In this document: in pieces, positions 62,412 to 64,000 of the stretch
Position numbering within the stretch: position 1 is the first letter of the stretch
Layout of the letters: every line of letters begins with the position of its first letter
Assembly: GCF_017876775.1 (NCBI RefSeq)
Contig: NZ_JAGIOP010000002.1
Span: 3,844,001 to 3,908,000, forward strand
DNA length: 64,000 nt
Source of the DNA: Mycolicibacterium lutetiense
Lineage (GTDB): Bacteria > Actinomycetota > Actinomycetes > Mycobacteriales > Mycobacteriaceae
Reading direction: 5' to 3'
Made by a program: the position numbers and the translations under genes
The notes under the pieces: model-generated
Seen by the model: only the letters and a program-made list of their open reading frames with translations
Database searches by the model: none
What the model was told of the DNA's origin: nothing

Positions 62412-63421
62412 GTATCCGCGTAGCGGTCACCGCTGTCGGCCAGCAGGGTCACCACCGACCCGCTGCGGCCGTGGGCGATCATCTCGGCCAGCAGTTGGAA
62501 CGCACCCCACAGGTTGGTACCGGTCGACGGCCCGACCCGCCGGCCCAGAACCCGGCTGGCGTGATGCGCCGCGGCCACCGATCCGCCGTCGGGGACGGCA
62601 ATCATCTGATCGACCACGCCCGGCAGGAACGACGGCTCCACGCGTGGCCGGCCGATGCCCTCGATGCGTGACGAAGCCGCCGTGACGACGTCATCGCGGT
62701 CCTGCGCGTAGCCGGGGAAGAACGCCGAATTCTCCGGGTCGACGACGCACAACCGCGAGGCATGCCTGCGGTAGCGGATGTAGCGACCGATGGTCGCACT
62801 GGTGCCGCCGGTGCCGGCGCCCACCACGACCCACTCCGGAACCGGATGTGGTTCGAGACGCATCTGCTCGTAGATCGACTCGGCGATGTTGTTGTTGCCG
62901 CGCCAGTCGGTGGCCCGCTCGGCATTGGTGAACTGGTCGAGATAGTGCCCGCCGGTCTCCTCGGCCAACCGCTGGGCCTCGGCATACACCTGCGAGGACT
63001 CGGTGACGAAATGACAACGCCCGCCTTGGGCTTCGATCAAGGCGATTTTGGAGGCACTGGTCGACGCGGTCATCACCGCGATGAACGGCAGCCCGAGCAG
63101 CGCCGCGAAATAGGCCTCGGACACCGCCGTCGACCCCGAGGACGCCTCGATGATCGTGGTGTCCTCACCGATCCAGCCGTTGCACAACCCGTACAGGAAC
63201 AGGGACCGGGCCAGCCGGTGCTTGAGGCTCCCGGTGATGTGGGTGGACTCGTCCTTGAGGTACAGCTGGACATCGACGTCATTGCCCCAGGCCGCAGGCA
63301 GCGGGTAGCGCAGCAGATGGGTGTCGGCGCTCCGTTTGGAATCGGCCTCGATCAGCCGCACCGCATTGTCGACCCACCGGCGTGGCCGGGGGCGGGAGGC
63401 GGTACAGCCAGGCCGGCTCAC
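62315..63421 (-). CDS. cds1: PLP-dependent cysteine synthase/desulfhydrase (Cds1-like)
   Basis: A 368-residue fold-type II PLP enzyme. The PLP lysine is in [15 protein letters not shown], the asparagine/serine loop in [16 protein letters not shown], and the phosphate loop in [18 protein letters not shown]. It resembles mycobacterial Cds1 (Rv3684 type), which degrades cysteine to H2S, pyruvate and ammonia or acts as a synthase. GTG 63421 overlaps the TGA of the metallophosphoesterase gene (GTGA) and is in frame with the conserved [14 protein letters not shown] start; longer frames are not supported. The same gene order next to tRNA-Pro appears in M. tuberculosis as far as I recall. Confidence 0.88.
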   Translation of the reverse strand: MSRPGCTASRPRPRRWVDNAVRLIEADSKRSADTHLLRYPLPAAWGNDVDVQLYLKDESTHITGSLKHRLARSLFLYGLCNGWIGEDTTIIEASSGSTAVSEAYFAALLGLPFIAVMTASTSASKIALIEAQGGRCHFVTESSQVYAEAQRLAEETGGHYLDQFTNAERATDWRGNNNIAESIYEQMRLEPHPVPEWVVVGAGTGGTSATIGRYIRYRRHASRLCVVDPENSAFFPGYAQDRDDVVTAASSRIEGIGRPRVEPSFLPGVVDQMIAVPDGGSVAAAHHASRVLGRRVGPSTGTNLWGAFQLLAEMIAHGRSGSVVTLLADSGDRYADTYFDADWLSAQGLDTSEAAAVLSEFERSGSWS

Positions 63422-64000
63422 CGGGCCGAGACGGCCGGGCTGGATTGCCCGGCCCTGGTCCCCACGTGCCCACCGCCGGTCGGTGCTGCGACGAGTGTCA
63501 ACAGCGTGGCCTCCGGGCGGCAGCAGAACCGCACCGGCGCGAACGGCGACGTGCCGATGCCTGCGGACACGTGCAACTGCATGTGCGACCCCCACTTGGA
63601 GGCGCCCTTGGCCCGCGAGCGGTCGAGCTCGCAATTGGTCACGATGGCTCCGTAGAACGGCAGGCACAGCTGGCCGCCGTGGGTGTGCCCGGCCAGCACC
63701 AGCTGGTAGCCGTCGGCGGCGAAGCGGTCCAACACCCTCGGTTCGGGGGAGTGCGTGAGCCCCAACGTCAGGTTCGCCGCGCCGTTGGCCCGGCCGGCGA
63801 TGGTGTCGTAGCGGTCGCGCTTGAGGTGCGGATCGTCGACGCCGGCTGCCGAGATGTGCAGCCCGGCGACCTCGACATCGCGGCGGAGGTGGGTCATGTC
63901 GAGCCAGCCGCGCTCGGTGAAGGCCGCGCGCAGGTCCTGCCACGGCAGCGGCTCACCGTGCGTCCGGTGCTGCGGGTTGACGATGTAGTTCAGCGGGTTC
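63418..64000 (-). CDS. Metallophosphoesterase (Rv3683-like), 5' end beyond window
   Basis: The last 193 codons of a calcineurin-like metallophosphoesterase. [35 protein letters not shown] and [18 protein letters not shown] are the metal-binding blocks, the last holding the GH-x-H motif; the C-terminal [19 protein letters not shown] is typical of the YkuE/Rv3683 group. The N-terminal D-x-H and GD-x2-D metal motifs are outside the window. It overlaps the Cds1-like gene by four bases. Core chromosomal gene, so the right boundary of the accessory region is the tRNA. Confidence 0.9.
   Translation of the reverse strand, partial: NPLNYIVNPQHRTHGEPLPWQDLRAAFTERGWLDMTHLRRDVEVAGLHISAAGVDDPHLKRDRYDTIAGRANGAANLTLGLTHSPEPRVLDRFAADGYQLVLAGHTHGGQLCLPFYGAIVTNCELDRSRAKGASKWGSHMQLHVSAGIGTSPFAPVRFCCRPEATLLTLVAAPTGGGHVGTRAGQSSPAVSAR

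Overview
The window looks like the chromosome of a GC-rich mycolic-acid actinobacterium, most likely a fast-growing mycobacterium (Mycolicibacterium type). The reasons are a CYP136-type P450, a KstR-like regulator, many FadE/FadD-type genes, F420-linked LLM oxidoreductase and NDMA-type alcohol dehydrogenase genes, and a right-hand edge (metallophosphoesterase, Cds1-type cysteine synthase, tRNA-Pro) that resembles the Rv3683-Rv3684 neighbourhood of M. tuberculosis. The species is an inference.

Layout. 1-5 kb: partial thiolase, TetR, hotdog thioesterase, alpha/beta hydrolase, PucR regulator. 5.15-8.98 kb: an IS1380-family element whose transposase gene is cut by a complete IS21-family element; both have 5-bp target duplications. 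9.1-17 kb: acyl-CoA ligase, two acyl-CoA dehydrogenases and a biotin-dependent acyl-CoA carboxylase pair. 17-30 kb: an oxidative cluster of SDR, di-iron protein, three Baeyer-Villiger monooxygenases (BVMOs), an HSL-type esterase, a CYP136-like P450, a second SDR, and acyl-CoA dehydrogenase, with TetR genes on both sides. 30.2-33.1 kb: an IS3-family element interrupted by a second complete IS3 element and by a 205-bp remnant of a third; the nest truncates an adenylate cyclase gene. 33.2-37.6 kb: TetR and an AtuA / TIGR03084 / enoyl-CoA hydratase operon. 38-39.5 kb: a type-B carboxylesterase.

39.7-47.3 kb is a compact alkane-oxidation module: AraC regulator, [2Fe-2S] ferredoxin, CYP153, ferredoxin reductase, SCP2 protein, acyl-CoA ligase and NDMA-type alcohol dehydrogenase. 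Together they could take an n-alkane to alcohol, aldehyde and acyl-CoA. 47.5-54 kb holds a coupled BtrH-like / transglutaminase-like pair, two hotdog thioesterases (one without a canonical start codon), an LLM oxidoreductase and two TetR regulators.

54.4-62.1 kb is a small integrative element next to tRNA-Pro(CGG): tyrosine integrase, AlpA-like excisionase, a P-loop replication-type protein, a small unknown protein, and a three-gene, translationally coupled operon (TIGR04255-like, HTH protein with an Xre/ParS-like tail, unknown 'SQTCDI' protein). That operon is the best candidate for an undescribed system, possibly mobile-element defence. Its left attachment site could not be found by eye. 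Core genes (cysteine synthase, metallophosphoesterase) resume to the right.
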